A stretch of DNA of 46,040 nt from Phaeoceros laevis (taxonomy: Eukaryota; Anthocerotophyta; Anthocerotopsida; Notothyladales), in contig JBNGIQ010009434.1 of assembly GCA_049999765.1 (NCBI GenBank), forward strand, positions 25,475-71,514, given 5' to 3'. Positions 8,759 to 19,333 of the stretch are shown here, one piece after another (position 1 is the stretch's first letter; the number at the start of each line of letters is the position of its first letter). The position numbers and the translations under genes are program-made. The notes under the pieces are model-generated. The model was not told where the DNA came from and made no database searches. It was given only the letters and a program-made list of their open reading frames with translations.

Positions 8759-11311
8759 ATGGCATTCGGAAAAGGGAAGCAGATACAACAGGACGGAGTA
8801 GACGATGGCCTCGATCGAAGCTTCCGCGACTCCTTTTACGAGAGCGGCACCGACTGGAGCTCCCTGTACGAGGTCGACGAGTTTGGTATGCCCCTTGGGG
8901 ATGAGAGGGAGAGCAACGGTTGGAGGTGTTCAGATGATCCAGACCAAGGAGCAAACTGCAACTTTGTTGGCACTGCTCGTGTTCTCGCATTGGCTTCCAG
9001 TTCAGGCAATGTCGAAGTCCCGGATGGAGTTGGTAGACATGAATCCGCTATCATCAAAGTTGAGAACACAGCTGGAGGATGTAGTGCAGGTGTGGTGGAC
9101 GCGACTACGGGCTTGAGGTTCCATCAGCAAGAGATTAGAAAGCAAAATAGTGGCATCAAAGTCGGTGCCCCTAAAATGGTGCAGACGGACTTATCAGCCT
9201 TCTTAGGGGTGAAGCTCAAAACCTCAATTGGGCAGGCAGTAAATGGTAAGCGGCAGCAAGATATTGGACCGTATTTTGGAGCTCCTGCATTGCCCCAGGA
9301 GGTTCCTGCCAAGGCTAGAAAGGTCAATGGAAGATCATTCGGCTCTGGGAAAGCACCAGTCACGAGCAAGGGTGACGGGACTGGCAACAAAGTCGAAAGT
9401 ATGAGTGATAGGCAACGAATTATGAGAAGCTGCCCTTTCTACAAAAAGATACCTGGTAGGCACTGGGCTCGAGTGGCTAAGAGTGCTCCGTGCTTTAGAA
9501 CACGGAGAGAAAATGTAGTTGCTAAGAGTAATAATCTGAAATGGTGGATCTGCCTATCTTACTCTGCTGAAAATATCTCCCTCTGCATCTCCAGGTACAG
9601 CTTTCACAGTGGATGCCTTCTGCTACGGCGCTGTAGAAGGATGTTCAGCCTATTTCCTGACGCATTTCCACGCAGATCATTACGGTGGTTTAACAAGATG
9701 GTGGTCGCATGGTCCCATCTACTGCACTCCGATAACAGCCCGCCTGTTGGTTCTCTGCTTATCTGTCAGTGCAGAGTACGTCTCCTGCTGATGTTATGCC
9801 AAACTGCTCTATGAAGTCTTGAGCTTTCAGGTCATGTGATCTCGGAGTGCCTGATTTGATGGGTGTACTGAAGACTGTTCATTGTGCCATAGATGGATCC
9901 GTCCTATAGAGTTGGGAGCAACAGAACATGTGGACGGTGTGCAAGTGAGAATGTTAGATGCCAATCACTGCCCTGGTGCAGCCCTTATTTTCTTCAAACT
10001 GCCATCTGGCGAAAGGATTCTTCATACTGGAGATTTTCGTGCATGTAAAGACATGCAGGCTTATCCTGAACTTGCCAATACGCACATAAACACCTTATAT
10101 TTGGATACCACTTACTGCAACCCCAGATACACGTGATCACTCTGTACCCTGTTGAATGCTATTTGTATTTTATAAACATTCTTTCCTGCACCATGCATGT
10201 CTGATGTTGTCTTACTGGCATGCAGGTTTCCCTTACAAGAGGACGCCATAAACTTTGCTGTTAAAGTAGCCAAGGACGCCCTTATGCAGAACACCAGAAC
10301 ATTGATTGTTGTAGGCGCTTACAGCATTGGGAAGGAAAGAGTCTATCTTGGGCTTGCTGAGGCACTAAAGGTGAGCTAGGCACGGGCTGATTTTCATTCC
10401 TGCTGGTGAAAGTATCCAGCACTGTTTAGCTTGATAACAAAGGTGTGGTTTGCAGGTCAATATTTTTGCAGATAGGCACAGGATGCGTGTGCTGTCTTCA
10501 TTCAAATGGCCCAGATTGAGTGCTAAGCTAACTGATGATGCAAAGACAGCAAAGATTCACGTTTTGCCAATTTCTCATTTAAACCCGACGGTATACTGTG
10601 TTCATACCTTCTTTCTGATCATTGTCTTTGCAGGTGGTGATTGCACTCTCCTGATTAATCAATCTGCATAGTGGATGTAGAGATTCAAACTATCTTCAGC
10701 GTTGCGTGAGGTGTTTGAGTCTCCTGATGAAGTAGTCTGCATTTGTTTACGTAGAGACTGAAAAGCTATCTTCAGGGCTTGCCGCAATATACAACGGTTC
10801 TAGGTTTTCGGCCCACAGGTATCATACTTTGTGCCTTTGTTCTCTCCCTGTCTATTTGTGAACTCTTCGTTTCAGCTTCAATTAGCATTTGAGGTATTGG
10901 GTTGATGGTCTGGTTAAGCAGGCTGGACATATTCTCAGAAAGTCGGCAGCAGGCTGGAGCTTATAAAACCACAATGTAGTGGGCCTATCACTATTTATGG
11001 TACGTTTCTCACTTCAATCCTCTCCTGAAGCGTTGCCCCGTATGCCTCTGCGGTCACTCTTAACTGAGTGCTTTATTCAGGTGTCCCCTACAGTGAACAC
11101 TCCAGCTACCTCGAGCTTGAAGAATTTGTCCGGGTAAGCTGCTAAACCCGTCTCTTTTTCCGTAACTTGTCTGTACGGATTCGTTTCGGCTGACGAGCTC
11201 TGCTTGATACAGTTTCTTCGGCCAGAGAAAGTGATTCCAACGGTTAACGTCGGACGTGCCGCAGAGAGGGAGCGGATGCAAGCTTTGTTCCAGCAGTGGC
11301 AGACGAGATAG
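8759..11311 (+). CDS. SNM1: DNA cross-link repair nuclease SNM1 (beta-CASP metallo-beta-lactamase fold)
   Basis: SNM1/DCLRE1 proteins are nuclear metal-dependent 5' exonucleases for interstrand cross-link and double-strand-break repair. Nine exons (8759-9455, 9595-9775, 9893-10132, 10226-10370, 10456-10590, 10755-10818, 10922-10999, 11081-11133, 11213-11311) give 563 aa. The divergent N-terminus carries two PIP-like motifs, QTDLSAFL (142-149) and QQDIGPYF (166-173). The catalytic part starts at CPFYKKIPGTAFTVDAF; its metal site is THFHADHYGGL (H256, H258, D260, H261), followed by DANHCPGAAL, LHTGDFRA and YLDTTYCNPRY. The beta-CASP part has TLIVVGAYSIGKERV, GFRPTGWTYS and GVPYSEHSSY, ending in FLRPEKVIPTVNVG. 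ATG 8759 is the in-frame start. The exon 2 donor is taken as GTACGT after 9775 because it restores homology. Confidence 0.94.
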
Positions 11312-11838
11312 TGTGCCTTAGATATTTGGAATCCTCACTTCGTGACGTTTGGCTTTCACAGTGCATATTTCGAGACGCTATCTCGACTCTCGACGTACAT
11401 AATTTCAGGAGTCCCAAAATCCCTGTGCACTAATTTAACTAAATTGTACACCTACAAACCATTAATAGCGCTAACGACCTGGCCGCAGTTACTTCTGACA
11501 AGATGGGCTGTCTCATTCAAGTCACAACCTTCAATCAGCATGTCAGCTTGCACTGAATCGTGACGCGTTTGGAGTCGAAGAGCAGCTTGAGTTGGTCATG
11601 GCCGCATGGAGGACGATGTACACGAGGTATATGATTTGAAGAGTCGTAAATCGGTGCCGGAAGATGCCAGGGCGTTTCATTTTGTTTCATTTTCGATGAT
11701 GTTAAATACATTCCGCACCTACACTTACATTTGTACATGTACTTTGAGATACACACATCACACCGCCTCCGCCGACTTACAAAAGGGCGAACTTACAAAA
11801 ATTATCCGATGACGTTTTTCCAGAATCAGACAGCAACT
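11312..11838. other. Intergenic 3' region between convergent SNM1 and RFC1
   Basis: 527 bp with no coding signal. It probably holds both 3' UTRs. Confidence 0.6.
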
Positions 11839-14800
11839 CTACTTTTTCTTTTTGGCGGGTTGGCTTGCCTTGCCCTTGGACTCTGTGCCTGCACGCTTGT
11901 TATAAGCCCGGGGAATGGCTGCAGTTTTACCACCCCGTGCACCCTTCGCTGCAGCACTCACTACTGTCAGTAACGAGGCCACTGTACCAAAGCAAACAGC
12001 TAGCAGGTTTATCCCAGAAAACAAGAAGATTCACCTGCAGATGATTTTCGACCATTCGACTTCTCGTCCTTCGGAATAATATTAAGCCGGTCTATAACCG
12101 CCTCTGCAAGTTCAAATATTGCTAGAAACATCAGCACGCATTAGCAAGAAATAGCATGTCTAAATCATAAGAGATGAAGCTTCTATGCTGGGCTCACCTA
12201 GTTCATTGTTTTCAGCACCATTTTCCTCTTCCTCTGCTTCACCTTCGTCAAGTTCTTCAGCTTCATCATCTTCAACTACATTTTCACAAGCTCATGGTCA
12301 TCTCCAAAGCATCCATATATGCACACAAACAGGGTGAGACCAGCCAGCAAGAAATGAAGGTCTAAAATAACTGCTGCAGCACACCTTCATTGAGCTCCTC
12401 CACTTCTCCTTCAACTGGACCAACCTCCTCTATAGTCAATCGTTTTGGAGCCTTCTTAACCTTCTTTTGGCCAGGGGGTGGTGGTAAGCGGTCTGATGAT
12501 CTCACTTTGCGATCTGCCTCTTGCTGCTTGTAGGCCCTAGTCACGGCTGCCTTTACAGCAGCTGCAACACCCTCGAGGGGATCAGGCAATCCCTGCACGT
12601 CAGTCAGGAGTAAGCTTTGGAAACATCAGTGCCTAACGTTGAGTGAAGTTTGCAAGGTTTCCAGGACCCACTCCAAATTTTGAAATTTCCATGATTATGT
12701 CATAATCTTCTTGCGTGAGGTTGTAGGCTTCCATGACATCAACAACAGCTCCAACGGCCTTTTCCTGCATGATGTGGACAGACGAAAGCACCCAAAAAAT
12801 GCACTGTGAACTTGGATGTCTTTCTCTAAGCGGAAAACTATCTACTTGACAATAAAAACGAATCCACAAATAACACACCAGCAAGTCCAACAAGGGCTTT
12901 TACCTTTGGCAACTGATGAAGAGGCTCTGTTAAGTACAGGCGAAGAACAGGAAAATAATCTAACCGCAGTGACTTTCTTGATTGAGCAAAGAAGAGAATA
13001 CACAGCTTCAGTGATGCAGAACTGTAAAAGACGCTAAAGAACAAAACACAGATGCCCTTCCCAAACTTGCAACTATTAATTTTATCAACTGCCTCACCTG
13101 GTGGGCTCACTCCTTCGTGAGGCCAACATGTGAACACGAACATCATCCAGAAGACGGACATTTTTCCGAAATGTCGAATTCTTTCCTAACCATCCTCCAA
13201 ACCGATTATAATTACGCTCTCCCTGAGGTAGACAAGAAAATAGCATCTGAGCTTACGTAGATGAAGTGCCTAAAAACCTCACAAAACAGACCCCATCATA
13301 GGGGAACTTACTGCAAGTAGCACCTCTCGCTGCCCATGCATGAGTGCTGCACTGCGAAGCAGCATTCAATAGCTTTTGATATTAGGATTTTATACATGCT
13401 GAGCCTAATACAATCATTTTTACTTTCCTACATAAACCAGATGGGCTTCCAGCAAATGCTGCCCCAAGTGACACAACAATGCAGGGATAGAAACTTTAGC
13501 TACAGGTAGTTGAAGGTCAGCAAAGCAAGTTAGCAGTAGGACTTACGGGATGATACTTGTCATAAATGCTCCCAACTGGGAGAGTTGCCACTGACGGTAT
13601 CTTCTAACTTGGGCATTTACCAAGTCACCATCTGCAATTGATGATGCAGTTTGAGAAATCAAGTCCAGTCTTGCTAAACCATTGTCATCCCGTGAAGCTA
13701 CACTTGGACGATAGTTAAGGTAGTTTTCCTGGTTGCAGCGAACAACAAACATAGTTTAGCCAACCAATTGCACCACCAGTTCTGTAAGTTGAACGATAAG
13801 TCCGTGTTCTCTTCCGACATGAACAATAATTAATCGTGGAAACAAGGTACATGATACCTGGATAAGCAGCGGGACCAAGTCCATATCCGACATGGCAGCA
13901 TCGACTCGTTCATCCATCTTTAACCTCCCACCATCATAACCCATTAATCTGCATTGATTGCCCACTAAGATCAAATTCCATCTTCCTCACCCAAGGCATT
14001 CTTTGTTCTGATAGGCAGCAAAGCTGGCACATACTGGTCAACTGCACTGAAGGGCGACACGTCTCGATCTTTAGCACCAGCAACAAGACGAGCCCGTAAA
14101 TCAGCAAATTTAAGAACACGAGTTTGCAGGCTCATGTACTGAAGTTGATTCAGAGCCATTCTCAAGTCCCCATTAGTGCGCTCTCCTAGCTCCTCCAAAG
14201 ATATCTGCAAGTGCGTTTGCAAAAGTGCGAACAACAGTTCAGCATTACAAAACTGGAAAAATCTGAATTTCATCTGAAATTAGCCCATATTTACCTCATC
14301 TACTTGAAGTCCTTCTGCCTGTGCTATTTGCTTGAACCTCTTTGCCATCTGCATCAGATGGAGTTACTACTACACCAACACTTGGTCCTCTCAGTGAACA
14401 TCGATGTTAAAAGATCAACAACTTAAGGAGATGGGCAAGCCACACACAACCAAAATGGCCTGAACCCCCAAACTTGGAATCACCTGCTGCTTTGTGGGTT
14501 TTCTGAAGGAGAGCAGAAGACAGTAATTCAACAGACTCTTTAACTTTTGACTGTATCTGTCATTACAGATACAGATAATGGGTATCTTGCTGACTTTGAT
14601 GCTGGCTATCAAATCAGCAACCCCACCTCGATCACCTCCAGACATACCATCCACTTCATCCATGATCAAAGCTGCTTTAGCTGGCGCCTTGCCTCTGCAA
14701 TATACACATCGCAAGCATTACAAATGTTTCAGCAAAGTTCTGTAAAGTAGAGAACTCAGTTGCTTCAGTCCTCAACTGCTTCTTTCACCATTTTACCTGG

Positions 14801-17158
14801 CTCCGCTTCCAAAACTTAAGGACTCGTTGCTAACCATTTCCTTGATACTGTTAGCTGTACTGCCTTTCATTCCATTTTTGATGGAGGAGTCGGCCTTTCC
14901 ACGGGAATCACTTGCATTGACCTGGAACCTCATGCCAAGATGCACTCAGAGAACAAATAGTATACCTATATTAATGTACTAAAGCCGATTTTACTTCAAT
15001 TAGTTTCAGAGAGCTAGTCTGAGGCATGAGCACCTCAAAAGTCTCGAACCCAAGCTCTTTGGTAATAAGTTTGGCCGCAGTAGTTTTGCCAACCCCTGGA
15101 GTTCCACAAAGCAGAACGGCCTTTTTTGTTGCAGTAGCGCTTGAGCCACCACCCTTGCCTCTGCCTTTCCCGCCTTTTGATCCAGTCAGATTCTGTTCGT
15201 CCCATCCTGAGAGCCAATCCTTTAATTGCTTAACCTGAACAGAAGCACACACTACATTAGAGAGGCAGCTCAAGACTCGAGTGCACAAAAAAACCAAGAT
15301 GATATGCAAGAGAAACCAACATACAATGGATTGGTTTCCAATAATCTCATCCGACGACTTGGGTTTGTACTTGTTCGGCCATGATTCAGATTCAACTTGC
15401 TGAAGCTTTGCCGACTTGATCAGGGAGTTAGCATTTTTCTTACTTGACCCATTAACGGTGCTAGCCTCACATGAGCCTGAACGTTTCCAAAAAACATCAG
15501 AAACACCGTACTACAAACCTCTTGATTCATAGACCATACAATGTGCGACAGAAAACCTAGGAGTCAGCGTACACTGACTACCTCTGTTTGAAGTCTTGCT
15601 TTCAGGAACCGGCTTTGGTGGCGTTACAGCTTTCTTCTCCACAACTTGCTTTGCTGTTGGCCGAGGCTTGGATGCAACGATCTTAGCAAACAGGGCATCT
15701 TCAGTAATGAATGGAACCCTGTGAGAGAAAACAAGAGGCATGACAGACTGTGGTGCTCCATAATTCAGAAGCAGCTCCTCTGAGTATGTCTGGCCAACCG
15801 CGAAACATCATGCTTAAAATAGCAGGGTTGTGGGCAGACCCAAGTGTCTTTGCTTTTTTTGACTTGACACCCTCAATGTCCTCGTCGCACAACAAAAAAC
15901 TCTGTAACATGCTCATCAAAGACTTTGTAGTCAAGTATAGAAGCAGCTTTTACCATATAAACACCGCAACTTAGGGGACAATGGACACACCGTTTTCTTG
16001 CTCACAGCTGATGTAATCCGACCACCATGAGATTTTATCAGCACTTCAGCCTCGTCTCTCTCTAGGCTGCAACAGTTGTGGGACAACGAACAAGCACGCA
16101 GTCAACACTTGTCCTACAAGGTCACTGCAGCCACAGTACGGTCCTACGCTCATTGTACCTGTCAAGAGTGCCAGAAATGACAAAAGTAAGACCCGAAAGA
16201 GCATCAGGCGCTCCTTCTGGAACTTCCTGCGCAGAAACAGGAATGCTCTGATCAGCGGGTAGGACAATGCAGGACTTGGTAGTAAGGTCGCTTGGGAAAC
16301 TGCTAAAGCAACAGAAACAAACTGCAAAAGTACAATCCAACCCAGACAACGAAAGAAAGAAGACCGCAAACTTACTTTTTCTCCCTTGTGGGGAGGGTTC
16401 CCGCGCTCAGGAGGTCCTCGTCCTCCCCAACCCCTACCCCTGCCACCCCCTCCTCCTCGACCTCTATCAGCAGATGGCTTCTTGTCTTCATTGGATAAAG
16501 GCTTTGTGTCTCCGGTGCCGGACTTTCCTCGACCTCTCGTTGCAGGCTCTTGAGAGCCAGCGGCCAGTTCATCGCTTGCTGCTACGGAGGCACCCCTGCC
16601 CCTGCCTCTGCCCCTGCCTCTACCTCTTCCTCTCCCAGCAGATTCCTTCGGAGAGCTACCGGATCCCCTGCCTTTGGGGGTAGCAACTTTTGCAGAGAAC
16701 TCGTCGTCGTCCTGCTCCTCATCCTCCTCCGAGCTGCTAGCGCTTTCAATGGAGTAGTCAGCATCCTTGTCCGCCAGACGGCTCTTCTTTGGCGGTGGTT
16801 CTTTAGTGGCCCGCTTGGCTGCAGCACTAGCTTCACTCGCCCGCTTTTTAGGAGAAGTTGCACCAGGTCTCGCCTCAGCCGGTTCCTTTGCTTGAGATTG
16901 TATCCTGTCCAACTGCAATTTCACCCTGTTTCCATTTGTAGCAGAAGCGTCACCAAAGTACTTGCTCACCGTGGCCTTTTCATCTTTCATGGGCTCTGGT
17001 TCCTTGGACTTCTGCGGCAAGCAGGAACCTTAGTCCAACAACTGCCGAACAGCATCTGCATGCAGAGTTGGTAGACATACCCCTGTGGACTTGTTGGTGC
17101 CGCCATCCTTGTGAGGCTGCTTCAAAAACCACTTGCGGATATCTGACTGCGCAGCCAT
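11839..17158 (-). CDS. RFC1: Replication factor C subunit 1 (clamp-loader large subunit)
   Basis: RFC1 is the large AAA+ subunit of the nuclear clamp loader that opens PCNA and loads it at primer ends. Exons: 17081-17158, 16376-17011, 16159-16226, 15991-16066, 15840-15901, 15582-15718, 15325-15476, 15034-15234, 14797-14921, 14484-14694, 14295-14348, 14035-14204, 13858-13948, 13547-13728, 13312-13351, 13098-13222, 12904-12976, 12672-12764, 12385-12592, 12198-12275, 12035-12103, 11839-11963 (1017 aa). It opens SDIRKWFLKQ as plant RFC1 does; arginine-glycine-rich tracts lie in exon 2; a BRCT domain spans about 239-324 (GLTFVISGTLD, HGGRIT). Walker A is GTPGVGKT (447-454), Walker B LIMDEVD (521-527), then ICICNDRYSQKLKSL and the RFC1-specific C-terminal domain with FGGWLGKNST. 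The tail is lysine-rich (PAKKKK). The last exon's exact acceptor has several in-frame options. Confidence 0.96.
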
Positions 17159-18124
17159 GAAAATCGTGACTCTGTGTGCGTGGTCTCCAAGACCGGGTCA
17201 CTTGCATGCACTCTATGAGCTACCACAGAAACCTTTACCATCCACCCTGCATAATCTTGGACCCGTGGGTCCCAATCTAGACTAGCAGCACTTAAACCCT
17301 AAGCCCTTCAATGTGCTCAACACGACTCGTGACTCCCGGCATCGCTCGAGGTCCAACGAAGCCGAGCAGTGCTTAACAGCCACCACTGTCAAGCTTCACA
17401 GTTGTCAAACGCCATGCAGCATTGACTGAGCCAACAAATTGACAATCAAAGAAAACGGCATTCACCCCCATTGCTGCTCCTCGTGTCGACGCGAGAGCTC
17501 AGAATTGTCTGAGCTTCACCAGCCTTCGGCTAGTCTCCAGAAGAATTGCCTAAAAAGGTCTGTTATCCCCTGCTGTGCGAAACGACTGCCTTGGGGCACA
17601 CATCGACTTGCTCTACTGCGGCATGTGTCTCCAGTGTCAAGTTGCACCAAAGGTTGTACGAGTGAGAGGTGGCAGAGTACGTTTGGAGGAAAAATTGCTG
17701 AGGCAGGGCCAGAAGTGTACGCCGAGTGCAGATGCTTGGTGATTGTTGCACCGCAAGCTGACTCAGGCTCAAACCTGAGGCGCCAATTTACCACCGAGAC
17801 AGAGAATTCAAAACGGATCTAGCGAGGACGTTCCCGTCCTGGAGGAGAACGAACGAGATTATCTTAGATAGGTGATTACAAGTTCATCATAGCAAAGTGA
17901 AGGTCAGGTGACTCGGGTAGAAAGCCATAGACAAGCGCCCAGGTTCCTCTTTGGCAGATCTTGCAGCGACGCTGCCATTCTCGCTGGCTAGCAGGACGTT
18001 GAAGGTATGACTGCCGTTTCAACGACCACGTGCAACTATGTACATGTGATAGCACTCGACGTCACCAGGAAACGTCATGACACATCAGACCCCTAGATGA
18101 TTATCTCTGCCTTCGCTTGGTGTA
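17159..18124. other. RFC1 promoter region and 3' flank of the capping-protein gene
   Basis: About 970 bp without a recognisable gene. ORFs up to 127 codons show no family motif. It contains the telo-box at 17294. Confidence 0.55.
17294..17302 (+). promoter_or_regulatory. Telo-box (AAACCCTAA) upstream of RFC1
   Basis: Exact AAACCCTAA 136 bp upstream of the RFC1 start codon. Telo-boxes are enriched near the transcription start of plant replication and translation genes. The role here is inferred. Confidence 0.45.
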
Positions 18125-18949
18125 TCAGTGCCGGAGTCTGCTGGCAAATACCTGGGCCAGGGATACCACCGCACTAGGTTTTCCTGCGCTCTGCAAGGAA
18201 GATACCAGCTCTTTGGTCTTGCCAAAGTAGACCTGATCCAGCACATTCCGCAGCTTGCTCTCCATCTCCTCAACCATCTTGCCCATGTTGCTCACATGGC
18301 CCTGCCCGATAGGCATATCTGCTTCTACGCGCCTGGTGATCGAGCCGGACAAACCAAAGGTTCTCACACCCTTATCAGCAGCCTGCACCTCGTCAGCTGT
18401 GCTCAGAGACAACATGACAGTGCTGGTCAGACAGTAGTGGAAAGACGTGTCTTGCTCACCCCCAACCTCGATCACATGAATGGCATCCCAGAGCCCGTGT
18501 TGGAGCAATCCCCTGCGGCCCTGCCCTGACTGGGACCCGTCCTTCTTGATCAGGAAGCAAGCAGCGAAGCCGCCTCCATCCTGGGGCTCCCACACATACA
18601 CTGATGAGCTGCCTCCTTCGTAGTACTGGTCCCGGTAGATGGCAAAAACCTCATTGGCATCCTGCTCCAGCTTCCGCAAGGCTGCCGAAGGTTGCGCTCC
18701 ATCCTCCAATGGAGGGAAGTACTTGTTCGACCAGGGCGATCTGTAGGAGTCACCGTCCCGGTTGTAATCGCACAGCAGAAACGTCCTGCATTGCTCTTCA
18801 TCCCAGGCTTCCTCCAACGGCTGATCCACTCGTGAAAGCAGGTCTGAGGAGTGCGCCGGAAGCAGAGCCAAAAGAGAGTCCAAAGTCAGCTGAGATTTTG
18901 TAGGAGGCATCCGCCTGACCAGATTCATTGCTGCCTCCATCTCAGCCAT
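18125..18949 (-). CDS. CPB: F-actin capping protein subunit beta, intronless
   Basis: The beta subunit pairs with alpha to cap barbed ends of actin filaments in the cytoplasm. A single uninterrupted ORF encodes 274 aa, near the family's 250-280. Recognisable blocks are MEAAMNLVRRMPPTKSQLTL at the start, HSSDLLSRVDQPL, NRDGDSYRSPWSNKYFPPLE, IYRDQYYEGGSSSVYVWE, WDAIHVIEV, YCLTSTVMLSL, and KLRNVLDQVYFGKTKELVSS near the C-terminus. Two starts are possible: ATG 18949 (MAEMEAA) and ATG 18940 (MEAAMN), the latter matching plant homologues better. A TTG further upstream is not credible. There is no frameshift or stop, so the gene looks functional. The absence of introns contrasts with every recognised neighbour and suggests origin by retroposition. 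Confidence 0.95.
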   Translation of the reverse strand: MAEMEAAMNLVRRMPPTKSQLTLDSLLALLPAHSSDLLSRVDQPLEEAWDEEQCRTFLLCDYNRDGDSYRSPWSNKYFPPLEDGAQPSAALRKLEQDANEVFAIYRDQYYEGGSSSVYVWEPQDGGGFAACFLIKKDGSQSGQGRRGLLQHGLWDAIHVIEVGGEQDTSFHYCLTSTVMLSLSTADEVQAADKGVRTFGLSGSITRRVEADMPIGQGHVSNMGKMVEEMESKLRNVLDQVYFGKTKELVSSLQSAGKPSAVVSLAQVFASRLRH

Positions 18950-19333
18950 GCCGGCTACAGCCAGAGAGGGAGCAACCCCTGGCGTGGACGGGAGCAATGG
19001 AGAAAGGTTGCCCTTGCGGATGCAAGTCCCTTCAACTCTTCAACACGGACAACAATAACCACGGCGTCCAAGGCACATGAGGAACTTGCCCATTACGACA
19101 TCTACATTGACGCTTTGAGTTCAGTCTACCGTAGTCCCGTTTCCAGAGTTTTCAGCACGAGGCGTTTGGTTTGGGTCTTCACAGCACCAGTGACTCACGT
19201 TCTCGAGCCAGACAGACTATACAGCAGAATGCCGCAGGATCTACTATTATCTACAAAACGCTAAATGCATTTGGAGTTCAGACTTCAAATGCATTTAGCC
19301 AGACTAAAAGCTGATTATCACTGACCAACTGGT
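18950..19333. other. Short intergenic region, RDR 3' flank
   Basis: It holds the upstream region of the capping-protein gene and the RDR 3' UTR. No gene; a near-perfect hairpin is present at 19260-19299. Confidence 0.55.
19260..19299. repeat. Near-perfect hairpin downstream of RDR
   Basis: Arms 19260-19273 (GCTAAATGCATTTG) and 19286-19299 are exact reverse complements. Inside, one G.T wobble and three more pairs close on a TCAG tetraloop (19278-19281), giving an 18-bp stem. It lies 35 bp past the RDR stop codon. Confidence 0.8.

Noticed and set aside
8805-9390. Alternative frames in SNM1 exon 1 (103 codons plus, 88 codons minus)
   Set aside because: Shadows of the SNM1 N-terminal exon, which is fixed by its in-frame join to the catalytic exons.
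16267-17074. Long plus-strand ORFs (138 and 174 codons) opposite RFC1 exon 2
   Set aside because: They are antisense shadows of the arginine/glycine/serine-rich coding exon, with no family motif.
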